Shown piece by piece: positions 1 through 8,430 of a stretch of 20,094 nucleotides of DNA; the first letter of the stretch is position 1, and each line of letters begins with the position of its first letter. Both the position numbers and the translations under genes were made by a program. Source of the DNA: Hypsibius dujardini (lineage: Eukaryota; Tardigrada; Eutardigrada; Parachela; Hypsibiidae); the NCBI GenBank assembly GCA_001579985.1, contig LRSR01013974.1, positions 1-20,094 on the forward strand. Direction: 5' to 3'. The notes below the pieces were generated by a model, which did not search any database, was not told the DNA's origin, and saw nothing but the letters and a program-made list of their open reading frames with translations.

Positions 1-1
1 T

Positions 2-76
2 GTCTGCATTTTCACCATGCTAAGCATCTGTAATGACATCAGTGATGCAGTGAAGGATGATGATAGTGATGAATAA
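2..76 (+). CDS. 3' end of an unrecognised gene (partial, cut by window edge)
   Basis: From base 2 the + strand reads 24 codons and then TAA at 74-76. The segment has a hydrophobic start (VCIFTMLSICNDISD) and a very acidic tail (AVKDDDSDE), as is common at true protein C-termini. The stop lies inside an AATAAA hexamer (72-77), which could serve as the polyadenylation signal. No family is recognised and no upstream sequence is available to test it. It could be a chance frame, because it is only 25 codons long. Confidence 0.35.
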   Translation, partial: VCIFTMLSICNDISDAVKDDDSDE

Positions 77-360
77 ATCATGAGCGAACGCCGCCACGGA
101 AGCTGCACGCATACACACCACACCACCGCCACCACCAACAGACTTCGACTTGAATTATATTAGGTAGTTCAATTGCCCCATAGCGATTAATCACTTTTTC
201 CCGCGTCGATGAAATAAATTGAGTTACTCTTGTGTCTGTCTGTGTGGAAATGTAATGGTGGCGTATTATGTCTTTCACTACGACGACACTGGCGTATTAG
301 GCGAACAAGGCAAGGCAGGCACAGACATGCGGAGACCGCGAGGTCTTGTAGAACTAATTC

Positions 361-364
<4 letters not shown>

Positions 365-400
<36 letters not shown>
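365..400. repeat. (TC)n dinucleotide microsatellite
   Basis: About 18 uninterrupted TC units are visible. The overlapping open frames that read as Ser-Leu repeats come only from this run. Confidence 0.95.
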
Positions 401-404
<4 letters not shown>

Positions 405-659
405 GTCGCCCCCGGATGTGTACTCGCAGCGCTGCCATGACTGTGTAAGTAGGCAATTTGAACGAGTGCGAGATTTGCCAAAGCGAGAGACAAAGGACCG
501 TCAGCCGGGGCGCCATGACAGACAGGAAGCAAACGGTCTGAAAGGGTTCGTACGCGGAGACAATGTGACCAGCCAGATAGGAAGCGGAGAGGAGAACAGA
601 CAGATCATCAAACAGGAGGGGAGCTAGAAAGGCAAGAAGACAGGCAGGAGGACAAATCG

Positions 660-664
660 AAATG

Positions 665-706
<42 letters not shown>

Positions 707-780
707 GGCAGATAGACAGACAGACAAACAGACTGAGAGATAGACAGACTGAGAGATAGACAGACAGACTGAGAGACAGG
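660..780. repeat. (GACA)n tract with GAGA variants
   Basis: Perfect GACA units run to about 708. They are followed by interrupted copies (gcagatagacagac, gactgagagatagacagac). The motif has no stop codon in any frame on either strand, so long spurious frames cover it. Confidence 0.93.
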
Positions 781-1587
781 CATCCCAGAAAAGCAGACAG
801 ACAATCTGGTAACCCATAATGCCCAACCAGGATTGCATCTTAGAATAAGGGAAGAACATTAAGGCAGACATACTCACGCTTACTCACCGGCAAATGCCGC
901 TGTTGTGCTAGTTGGTCGCTACGTCAGCAGTCGATGAAGAGTCCCCAAATCAAGGTGGTACGGCAGACGCCCATCATTCGGACAGTCGGGGACCGGGTCG
1001 AGCTCGTCCAGTTCCACACCGACAGAGACACACGAGACGAGACATCTGTTGCGATCCTCCAAAACGAGCCGGCTCAAAGTCGTCGTTGCCGCGAGATTAT
1101 ACATCCCATCTGCTAGTGAAGAGCGTTATGATTTCAATAAGCGAATATACAAACATATACACATGCAGAGACACAGACACCGAACGACAAGCAGCTGGTA
1201 CAGGCATTCCTCATTTGGACTGAAAAGTAAATAACTCCACCACATTTATACGGCGCGCATACATTTCGGCCGGAATTTCACAGCCTGCGTGAGCTCTTCC
1301 CCGAGGAGACGAGGGGCTAACAAGCCGTGTTTGGTATGTCTACGTTACTAATAAGACGGGAGACAGTATGACGGAATGCTCAGCGCCAATGTTTATCCAG
1401 GTTGTACACTCTTGGTTAATAGGAGCGCACGCACGATCACTTCCCCTCGGCCTGCCTGCCCTACTTTCGATGCAGCTGGTTAAACGTTCAAAAACAGCAC
1501 GGGCAATTTGTACTGTACTGTATATATTTAAACTACACAACTAGTCACGGCAAGTTAGCGTTTGGGGTAGCTTCGGAATAAATCACT

Positions 1588-1760
1588 CCATCAATCAATC
1601 AATCAATCAATTAATCCATCATACAATCCATCAATCAATCAACCAATCAATCGATCCATCAACCAATCAATCATTCAATCGTTCAATTGATCATTCAATC
1701 AATCAACCAATCAATCATCCAATCAACCAATCAATCATCCAATCAATCAATCAATCGCCC
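1588..1760. repeat. (AATC)n tetranucleotide tract
   Basis: Imperfect AATC/ATCA units with ATCC, ACCA and TTCA variants run for about 170 bp. The sense frames are stop-free while the reverse (GATT)n contains TGA in all frames, so openness across the tract says nothing about coding. Confidence 0.93.
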
Positions 1761-1765
1761 AGCCC

Positions 1766-2105
1766 AATGCTGATAGTTCCACCCATTCGCAAAATCCCCC
1801 ATCTGACCATGCAAACAGTCTTGTCGGTGTTTTTTCAAAATTTCCTGAGCCGCTAATCAGGGAAAAAAATCGCCGGCAGAGCAGGTACAACTGTACTGAC
1901 CATAAACAACGAGCGTCGTGTCGGCTTGTGGGAGAATTTCTCTGCGGCGTCATGGAGAAGTTCACTTCAAACTGCGGTTTCCCCACGCTCCCTGCAGCCC
2001 ATGGAGATATTCCAACTGAACCAATAAACGGGAGACCTATCAAAAGTCTACAATCAGATCGAGAGTCTTTCAGGGAAAATATCCGCCTCCAAGACCCTTC
2101 GACCA
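1766..2105 (+). other. Exon-like open stretch, unrecognised, between two AATC tracts
   Basis: One + frame is open for about 113 codons through non-repetitive sequence, from AAT 1766 to the repeat at about 2102. It continues open into the repeat and stops at 2168-2170. The peptide has a natural composition (GVFSKFPEPLIREKNRR; ASCRLVGEFLCGVMEKF; HGDIPTEPINGRPIKSL). There is no in-frame ATG before 1952, so if it is real it is an internal exon or part of a decayed gene. The minus strand is also open over 1747-2106, but its translation is rich in Trp, Phe and Arg and looks like a shadow. I do not recognise the family. It may be a gene relic, a mobile-element remnant or chance. Confidence 0.25.
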
Positions 2106-2264
2106 ATCAATCAATCAACCAACCAACCAATCAATCAACCAATCAATCAATCAATCGACCAATCAATTAATCAACCAATCGACCAATCAATCAATCAATC
2201 AATCAATCAACCAATCAATCAATTAATCAACCAATCGACCAATCAATCAATCAATCAATCTATC
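2102..2264. repeat. (AATC)n tetranucleotide tract
   Basis: AATC units have frequent AACC, GACC and AATT variants. A roughly 50-bp higher-order block containing 'ccaatcgaccaatcaatc' occurs at least twice (around 2171 and 2230), suggesting local duplication within the tract. Confidence 0.92.
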
Positions 2265-2510
2265 ATTCCTCTCAGACGCTCCGTTTTTGTGGTTGAAATT
2301 TACCCTGTAGATTCCATCACGGCTCATGTTTTCTGGTACAAAATACACTTCAAACTTAATCTCGTCAAGAAGCAGGGATAGTCCTGACATAGTAGAAGCC
2401 GGATACGATGTAAGAGGGACAGGAAAGGGAGGACGATGAAATGAAGGGAGGCAGAGAACAAAAGCAATTTTCGAAGGAAAATTTCCGCAACTTAACCCGA
2501 AACGAGTCAA
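2247..2510 (-). other. Exon-like open stretch with a YFVPENM motif, unrecognised
   Basis: A minus-strand frame is open for 87 codons. Its C-terminal half (LLLDEIKFEVYFVPENM, then SRDGIYRVN) looks protein-like. A possible splice donor (CAGG|GTAAAT) follows at about 2300. A similar motif, NFLPENMTGSGWY, occurs in a separate minus-strand open frame at 16107-16378. The two share mostly synonymous differences around the PENM core. No family is recognised, and expression is unproven. Confidence 0.25.
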
Positions 2511-2814
2511 TCAAGAATCAAGCACAACAAGCTTAAAAACCGCTCGTTCCCAGTTATTCCCTTCTCTCGTACATATGGTTCCATCAACGTTTCGCGTTGT
2601 TCCTGCACCTGAATAGTTGTTCTTAAATAAGCAAACTATTTTTACGCGTTACAGTTTCAGCTCTCCAATTTAGCTGATACGATTTCCAACCAGACAAGTG
2701 TTTCTCAAATCGAATCAGAATTCCTGCGCTTCTTAATAAAATAAACATGCCCATTCTACGAAATACATTCTCTCTTTCTGCACCTTGTATTGCGACAGGC
2801 AGACAGACAGACAA

Positions 2815-2845
<31 letters not shown>

Positions 2846-3500
2846 AACAGACAAACAGGCAGACAGACAGACAGACAGGCAGAACTGCAAAGGAACTTTT
2901 GGCTACATATTCAACAATTTGTGAAGTACCACATCATCAGATCGGAAGTAAAACCGTTCTGTCGCGAGCTACCCGGCTGACGATTTGAGGATGTAGTGGT
3001 AGTTGCCTGATCAGGTGCTTCAAATGCTCGTCGATGAACTATGACAGAAACCGCACTTCAGACTTCTTGGAGACAAAAATGCGTTACAAAAAAATCTCAC
3101 ATAACGGTGGAGCTTGTGGCTTTTCGGCGATCCGGCGATTTTGGTACTCCCCGGTGATTACGGTGCCCGGCGGAAGGGTCTCATCAGAATCCGACACGCA
3201 CATGCAGCCGATCATGCATCCCGCGCTTAACGTGGTTCTGTCCTATTCGGGCTACAATACGGGCAAACGTAAAGATACAGTAAAGCAGACAAAAACAAAG
3301 GCAAATGAACGAAACCGGGCAGGCAGGGAGAGAGGTTGACAGGTAAAATAATGACGCCGCTGTGGACGAAAATAAATCACATCCAAATCAAATCAATCAA
3401 TCCATTGATCAAATTCATTTTATAGCTGACACAAATCAATCGATCGACCTATGTAATTTAACGCAAAGTTATTTACGATAGTCAATCCGCTAATCAATTT
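2265..3500. other. Intergenic, no assignable gene
   Basis: Apart from the PENM-motif frame and a (GACA)n tract (2795-2882), this region has no recognisable gene. At 3034-3339 a 101-codon + frame (ATG 3034) contains a GC-richer patch at about 3110-3270. An overlapping 38-codon frame from ATG 3041 reads ITVELVAFRRSGDFGTP, faintly like a Calx-beta strand pattern. Neither has convincing splice sites or a family match I can stand behind. Confidence 0.4.
2795..2882. repeat. (GACA)n tract
   Basis: GACA units with GACAAACA and GGCA variants run for about 88 bp. Confidence 0.93.
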
Positions 3501-3505
3501 GTGAC

Positions 3506-3676
3506 ATGCACGTTTCGACAATTCATGCAAGAAATGGGGGAGTATTGCCTGCCAAACCTCAACTTACGAAGGAGCTCGAAGAGGTCGCGTATCAGATTCA
3601 GAAGGAACAACTCGAGGAGAGGCTGGCGACGGAGTCGACATCTTTATTTCAGCAGCAGTCAACTCTCGGCAGTTGA
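3506..3676 (+). other. Short coiled-coil-like open frame, possible last exon of an unknown gene
   Basis: The frame from ATG 3506 to TGA 3674-3676 encodes 56 residues. The middle is strongly helical and charged (LTKELEEVAYQIQKEQLEER) and is followed by LATESTSLFQQQSTLGS and the stop. This is the composition of a real coiled-coil C-terminus rather than random sequence. The upstream in-frame stop (3491-3493) is close, so it would be either a tiny gene or an exon entered at an acceptor such as the AG at 3529-3530. About 220 bp downstream lies a 21-bp minisatellite that also reads as coiled-coil heptads. Family unknown. Confidence 0.35.
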
Positions 3677-3893
3677 GATGACCTACCTAATTTTTTTCCT
3701 GAGAACTTTCCCTTTTACACATGCACGAGTAAGAGCCGTTAGAAAACCTGACAAAACGATCGGTGGAATACAAAAAAAGTCAACTGATGGAAATTTGTTA
3801 AGAACAAAACACGGGATTAAATTTTTGCAGCTGCCTGCTGCATTGAGTGGTTGATTGATTGAATATTTGATGTGGTCAAGAACAAGTGAAAAT

Positions 3894-4052
3894 TTGGCAG
3901 GAACAGGTGCAAACTTTGCAGGAACAGGTGCAAACTTTGCAGGAACAAGTGTGAACTTTGCAGGAACAAGTGCAAACTTTGCAGGAACAAGTGCACACTT
4001 TGCAGGAACAAGTGCCAACTTTGCGGGAACAAGTATTAACTTTGCAGGAACC
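3894..4052 (+). repeat. 21-bp minisatellite, about 7.5 units, reads as coiled-coil heptads
   Basis: Unit starts are visible every 21 bp at 3894, 3915, 3936, 3957, 3978, 3999, 4020 and a partial at 4041 (core tttgcaggaacaagtgcaaac). In one + frame each unit encodes the heptad LQEQVQT with few changes. The third unit carries a TGA at 3951-3953 where the others have CAA, CAC or CCA, so the heptad frame is interrupted. After the array the frame reads LQEPIRIWIDREEVAE and stops. A second + frame (ANFAGTS repeats) is uninterrupted but lacks coding character. Most simply this is an intergenic minisatellite, possibly a decayed coiled-coil exon. Confidence 0.85.
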
Positions 4053-4059
4053 GATCCGT

Positions 4060-4877
4060 ATTTGGATTGATCGAGAAGAAGTGGCGGAGTGATGAGTTGC
4101 TGTTTGGCCTCTCGTCTTTAGCAAAGCCCGCGCGGTTTCAGCACCTGCAAGAGGTGGGCTTTTGTTCAATTATTACTCCGGCCTAAATTTTTCATTCTCT
4201 TTGAATTACATTTGTTCGTCGCTTCGTAGTATGTCGCTGCAAAAATGGCTGCGGGAAGAGAGATGTGAGCCCAGGTTTTGATGGCGCGTTGGGTGACTGA
4301 TTGGTTGATTGATTGATTCGCCGTTCGGGCCTTTTCTTCCTTTGTGTCATTTATTTTGATTTTCGTGTTATTTAAATAACGTGTCTAAAATTTAAAAAAA
4401 TACCAAATAAATGAAGATCCGCCGGCAAAGTTTTGTTAATAAAAAACTTTTGTTTAGAAGAAAAGCAACATTTCACATTTAAAATAAGATTTAAAATAAA
4501 AAGGTATCTTAATATTTAAGTAAATTTTGTGATTTTTGGTAAACAAAATGCTTTAAATATCGATTTCTATTTTGTGACTGTAAATAAAAGAAATTTTAAT
4601 TTGAAATGAAAAATCCTTTTTATCTATTTAAAATGTTTTCAATGTATTTGCAAAGCAGTGGCAGATTGATTGATTGATTATGATAGGGAATTGTTTTTGT
4701 TTTTCGTGGGAACTTCTTTCTTTCAGTATTTTCGGGGGAAGGGAAATGTAATCCTATTTGATTTTACAATCATTAAAAGTAAAAAAAAACATGCGGACGG
4801 ACAGACAAACAGACAGACTGACAGAGAGACAAGGAGAGAGAAAGGAAGACAGAGAGACAGACGAGCGGGCTGATAGC

Positions 4878-4925
<48 letters not shown>

Positions 4926-5080
4926 TGAGTGACTGAATGACTGACTTTCGCTAGTTCCTTTTCTTGTTGACTGGGACTTGGCCCTGGCATCCTGGGTGGT
5001 GTTCGATATTGCACACCTCTGCCGACTGCCCAGCAACACAAAACTGGCCATCAGTTTGAACTTGAAGTTTTTTTTTTCAA
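4060..5080. other. Intergenic: AT-rich block, then GACA tract
   Basis: Positions 4363-4640 are markedly AT-rich with runs of A and T, possibly a 3' flank or scaffold-attachment-like DNA. A Kozak-like AAAATGG at about 4244 opens only 7 codons (MAAGREM, stop), or would splice at GTGAGC just after; I cannot connect it to anything. The rest is the GACA tract at 4797-4924 and the presumed 5' flank of the DPY30-motif gene. Confidence 0.5.
4797..4924. repeat. (GACA)n / GAGACA tract
   Basis: Mixed GACA and GAGAGACA units run to about 4880 and are followed by perfect GACA units to 4924. Confidence 0.93.
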
Positions 5081-5082
5081 AA

Positions 5083-5652
5083 ATGGCTGAAACCCTTAGT
5101 TCAGAAAGTGTCGCCCGCGGAGAAACCGACAATTCTTTGGCGCCCGGGGATTACACTCCCAACTTTGAATGGATGAAAGAACATATTGGTGATGTTCTGG
5201 TGCAGGGCATCGCAGAAACCTTACTCCTGCGACCGGAAGACCCAATCGAGTATCTGGGCCAATGGCTGGCCCAACATGCCCGGAATCTCGAGTTGGAGAA
5301 GAAGCTTCTCAATGAACGAACCGTCATCCAGGCAGAGGTGGATGAGAAGAAACGTGTAATCGAAGAGAAGAAACGTCATGCCCTGGTGAAGTTGGAGCGC
5401 GAGCAGCGACGAAAGCATGCACACCAACGGGCTCAAGATGAAGTCAAGGCCAAGGCGGAAGCCGAACAGCGAGCCAAGGAGTTAGATCTGATCCGAGCGG
5501 AACGGACGGAAAATAAACCTCCGCCGCTGTTCGGCATACCGGAAACTATTGTGGAGGTCGGTCTAGCCGTCTGTCTGCCTGTCTCTCTGTCTGTCTGTCC
5601 GTCTGTCTGTCTGTCCGTCTGCCTGCCTGTCTGTCATGTATGTCTGTATGTT

Positions 5653-5683
<31 letters not shown>

Positions 5684-5903
5684 TTGGCTTTCTGGCTATC
5701 TGTCTTTTCATTTGACTGTCTCTCTGATTATATGTCTGTCTGTTTGCCTGTCATGTCTGCCTGCTTGCTCGCCTGCCCTCTTGCCATGCGTTTCGACTAA
5801 TTTTTTGAGCAGTTCAAATCTAAGTGATAATCTATAACTTTCCCATCTGCTTTCCTAGGTCCCATCGATATCGAACGTACAACCGGAAGCTTCATCGAAC
5901 TAG
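5083..5903 (+). CDS. DPY30-motif coiled-coil protein (DYDC1-like), 2 exons
   Basis: Exons 5083-5556 and 5859-5903 encode 172 aa. ATG 5083 is preferred over an in-frame ATG at 4978 because of its AAAATGG context and because the upstream extension is unlike the family. Residues 31-70 form a DPY-30 helical motif (MKEHIGDVLVQGIAETLLLR, then PEDPIEYLGQWL). Such motifs dimerise and dock onto amphipathic helices of partners; DYDC1/2, NME5 and AK7 relatives are largely ciliary or testis proteins. Residues 66-143 are a Lys/Glu/Arg-rich coiled coil, as in DYDC1. Exon 1 ends in GTGGAG followed by GTCGGT, a weak donor; the acceptor ctttcctag precedes 5859, and both junctions are phase 0. The second exon gives only 14 residues and TAG. 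The 302-bp intron is mostly (CTGT)n. Stop codons of this gene and ZNF622 are 95 bp apart, convergent. The orthologue is not certain beyond the motif family. Confidence 0.8.
5568..5760. repeat. (CTGT)n tract inside the DPY30-motif gene intron
   Basis: CTGT units with CCTG, TTTG and ATGT variants fill the intron. The exon 1 frame runs on into them as far as a stop at 5713-5715, giving a false Cys-Leu-Ser-Val tail. Confidence 0.93.
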
Positions 5904-5998
5904 CTCGTCTGTGATCTCACACATCAACGGATAAAACGCAAAACTACCTTTCGAGTAAAACACATGAAAACCTGATCAACAGCGAGACTTTTAACGGC

Positions 5999-6543
5999 TC
6001 AGAATCCATAAGCACGCCGATAATGCTCCATTTTGATCTTGTTAGTCTGCATGCCGAGACTGAGGCGCTTCTTGTACTGGTCCTTCTTAGCGCGATTCAG
6101 CTGATTCAGCATGTTCCTAGCGTAGCCCATTCCCTCTGGAAACACAAGAAACAACAGCTCTACGTAACAAACTTCAGCTCGGTTGAGGATTCGACAGGCA
6201 GTGGAGGATAGCACGAAGATGCTTACGTTCGTCAGACTTCCAGCCGAGGGCTTTATAGTGACCGACAACGCGACTGACGAGGGCCACGTCCTTGACCGGT
6301 CGAAGGCTCTGCTTGTAAAACCGGCTAAGTTCACGATGTCCAATTACAGCTCCTGAAACAGCAAAACGACTGAACCGTTTGGTTTCGAATAGATCAAATA
6401 AAGAAGCTGGTAATTAAGCGTGCAGACAGACTTGAGATACTGGCAGACAAACAGACCACTAGACAAACAAGGCTACACAGAAATAGCTGTCCAGGCACAC
6501 AAATAAACAAGACAGCCAGACAGACACATAGACAAACAAATGC

Positions 6544-6599
<56 letters not shown>

Positions 6600-8315
6600 C
6601 TAAGACAAACAGACACACGCGATAGCAGGCCATCCATCGGTCAGACAGGTATACCAACAAAATTCTACCACACTTACCAGACGGTAGCGTCATTTCATAT
6701 CCGGTTCCATCCAGATCATACGCTTCGTCGTTCGGGTCTTTTTCGGCTGCCGCATCACTCTCGTTCGCACTGGTGAAATCGTAGAAGTCCTCATACTCGA
6801 GCAAAAACTCGCCCTCATATCCCATCTTGGTGTGGCCCTTGGATTCCATGTGGCGCTGCGCGGCAGTGGTCTCCTGGAATCGCTGGTTGCAGTACAGGCA
6901 CATATTCCCATCGGTCACTTTCTTCCCTGTCGAAATTGCGAACGCACAATTCAAACATCTGCACTTTCATTCGTTGCAGACAGTGATTCACAATTCAAAA
7001 TGTTGCCATACCAAGGTAGTCTATTAAACCAGCGGGATCGGTGCAGTAGTCGAAATCGGGAAGGAAGAAGCTGTGGGCGGTGGACATGTGACTGAGGCTG
7101 GATTCCAGCGACTGCGTCTTCTTCGAGCAGAACAGACAGACACTCACGTCGTACGGCGGAATATCGGATTCTGAAACGAAAAAAGAAAAGTAGAGTCAAT
7201 CGATAAATCCATCAATCAATCAACCACGCAGGCCTGACTGTAACACACGGCGATAACCTAAATCGAAATTCAAAACCATGTGCGCAAAAAATCAAAATAT
7301 CACAGCGCTGGAACACCAGACCTGTTTATAAACACAGCAATGAAAAGTAATTGAAGGGAAAAAGGACAGTTAAAACTCAAGCATTCGAATCCATCAATCA
7401 ATCAATCAAATCAAGCAAGCAATTAGGAAATCAAGCATTCAAGCATTCAATCAATCAATCAGTCGAGACCCCTTCGTAATTACCGTCCTCATCTTCCCAA
7501 TCGTCCGCATCATCAGCCATTTTGACGTCCCCCGCTTCAACGACTATCGTAGCCTTCTTAATTGCACTCGGCTTCTTCTCCGTAGGCGCAGTTGCTTCCC
7601 CAACCGCTTTCTCTGTCGGTTCGTAGTCTCGCTCCCGGTCTAGATGCTTCTTAGATTCCATGTGCGAGGCGTAACTTCCAGCATTCAAAAAACTCTTTGC
7701 GCACGCCTTGCAGTAGAGGCTGTCTGATTGTGGGTCTGCTTCCCCAACGGCGCCTTTCTTCGATGGCTACAAAAGGCAGAATAACAATACCTAGTTAAAC
7801 TTGGTAAAAAACACTTAAAAATCAACCAATCAACCAATCAACCAATCAATCATTACAACACATGCATAAATCTACCAATTCGTTGTAAGTACCCTGACTC
7901 ACAATCAAATTGAACGGAAATCTCGCGATCGAATCGCCAAAAACAATAAGAAAAGAAAGTGAGAAGTCAGGTAAGACACGGCTACTCCGAGCTCATAACC
8001 AATCGATCAGCAATCTTTCACAAAAAGTTTAGTTTTAACCACATGTCCCTTGATTGATTGAGCTGATTGATTGATTGATTGAGTGGATTGACGACGCGCG
8101 CAATCAGCCAATCAACTGTTCACACACACGCTTACATCACTCTGATAAGCCTTGAGGATGTCCGCGAAGTTCTCCGCGCTGACGGGCGGCAGTTCAGCGA
8201 CTTTACGCTTCAAATTGTACCGATGCCAGTCGCATTTGTAATGAATCTGCATCATGTCGAGGGTCGGGAATTTCACACGGCATGTCCCGCAAGAGTAGGC
8301 TGAAGACGCTGCCAT
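5999..8315 (-). CDS. ZNF622: ZNF622/Rei1-like cytoplasmic 60S subunit biogenesis factor, 6 exons
   Basis: Exons in transcript order: 8136-8315, 7484-7766, 7012-7170, 6678-6926, 6227-6352, 5999-6135, giving 377 aa (human 477). Phases close at every junction (0,1,1,1,1) with donors GTAAGC, GTAATT, GTATGG, GTAAGT, GTAAGC and pyrimidine-rich cag/tag acceptors. The family acts in the cytoplasm in late pre-60S maturation, where yeast Rei1 helps release and recycle export factors. Visible zinc fingers: C9-x2-C12...H25-x5-H31 followed by the family signature DWHRYNLKRKVA; YCKACAKSF...SHMESKKH near 78; VCLFCSKK...HMSTAHSFFLPD near 165; MCLYCNQRF...HMESKGH near 215. The acidic run DDADDWEDEDG matches the DDWED segment of ZNF622. 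EFADFYDF-like EYEDFYDF, LPSGAVIGHREL and a basic C-terminus ending in YRRAYGF complete the match. The protein is shorter mainly in the linker after finger 2. ATG 8315 has a good context (caATATGG). Confidence 0.95.
6421..6625. repeat. (GACA)n tract inside ZNF622 intron 4
   Basis: Perfect GACA units at about 6543-6600 are flanked by degenerate units (agacaaac, ggcacac). On the sense strand of ZNF622 it reads (CTGT)n, a pyrimidine-leaning tract. Confidence 0.93.
7196..7462. repeat. Short (AATC)n clusters in ZNF622 intron 2
   Basis: Clusters lie at about 7196-7224 and 7390-7462 (including aagcattcaatcaatcaatc). The sequence between is unique with no open frame of note. Confidence 0.85.
7820..8115. 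repeat. AATC and GATT clusters in ZNF622 intron 1
   Basis: (ATCAACCA)n lies at about 7820-7850, and an oppositely oriented (GATT)n cluster at about 8051-8083. The two are potential inverted repeats within one intron, which could pair in the pre-mRNA. Confidence 0.8.
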
Positions 8316-8430
8316 ATTGAGTATTTTTTATGACGCGTTTTCAGATCGAAAAATCTACGAGTAATTGGAAGGACGAGACGTTTTGGATTTATGAATTCGG
8401 ATTTATAGTATTGTCGCGGAAGGAGGAAAA
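8316..8430. promoter_or_regulatory. Putative 115-bp bidirectional promoter of ZNF622 and TMEM234
   Basis: Only 115 bp separate the ZNF622 start codon from the proposed TMEM234 start, so both 5' UTRs and core promoters must lie here or overlap the genes. It contains TGACGCG (about 8332), T-rich runs and TTTATA-like elements (about 8402), but no clear TATA box at a usual distance. If the TMEM234 first exon is placed elsewhere the shared region would be larger. Confidence 0.45.

Larger units (their letters stand above)
77..1760. other. Intergenic, repeat-rich, no assignable gene
   Basis: This stretch holds a (TC)n run at 365-400, a degenerate (GACA)n tract at about 667-780 and the start of an (AATC)n tract from about 1588. 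A GC-richer patch at about 901-1116 has an open + frame from ATG 934 to TAG 1116 (60 aa, including IKVVRQTPIIRTVGDRVEL), preceded by a possible acceptor (gctag, ending 911). A possible 51-bp exon lies at about 1283-1333, with a tttcacag acceptor before it and GTATGT after it. I recognise no family in either and treat both as unproven. Confidence 0.5.

Noticed and set aside
1560-2266. CRISPR-like array from regularly spaced AATC blocks
   Set aside because: There are no uniform repeats with unique spacers. It is a degenerate tetranucleotide microsatellite in a eukaryotic genome.
4978-5082. N-terminal extension of the DPY30-motif protein from ATG 4978
   Set aside because: It is in frame but unlike the family, hydrophobic, and the ATG at 5083 has the better AAAATGG context directly before family-like sequence.
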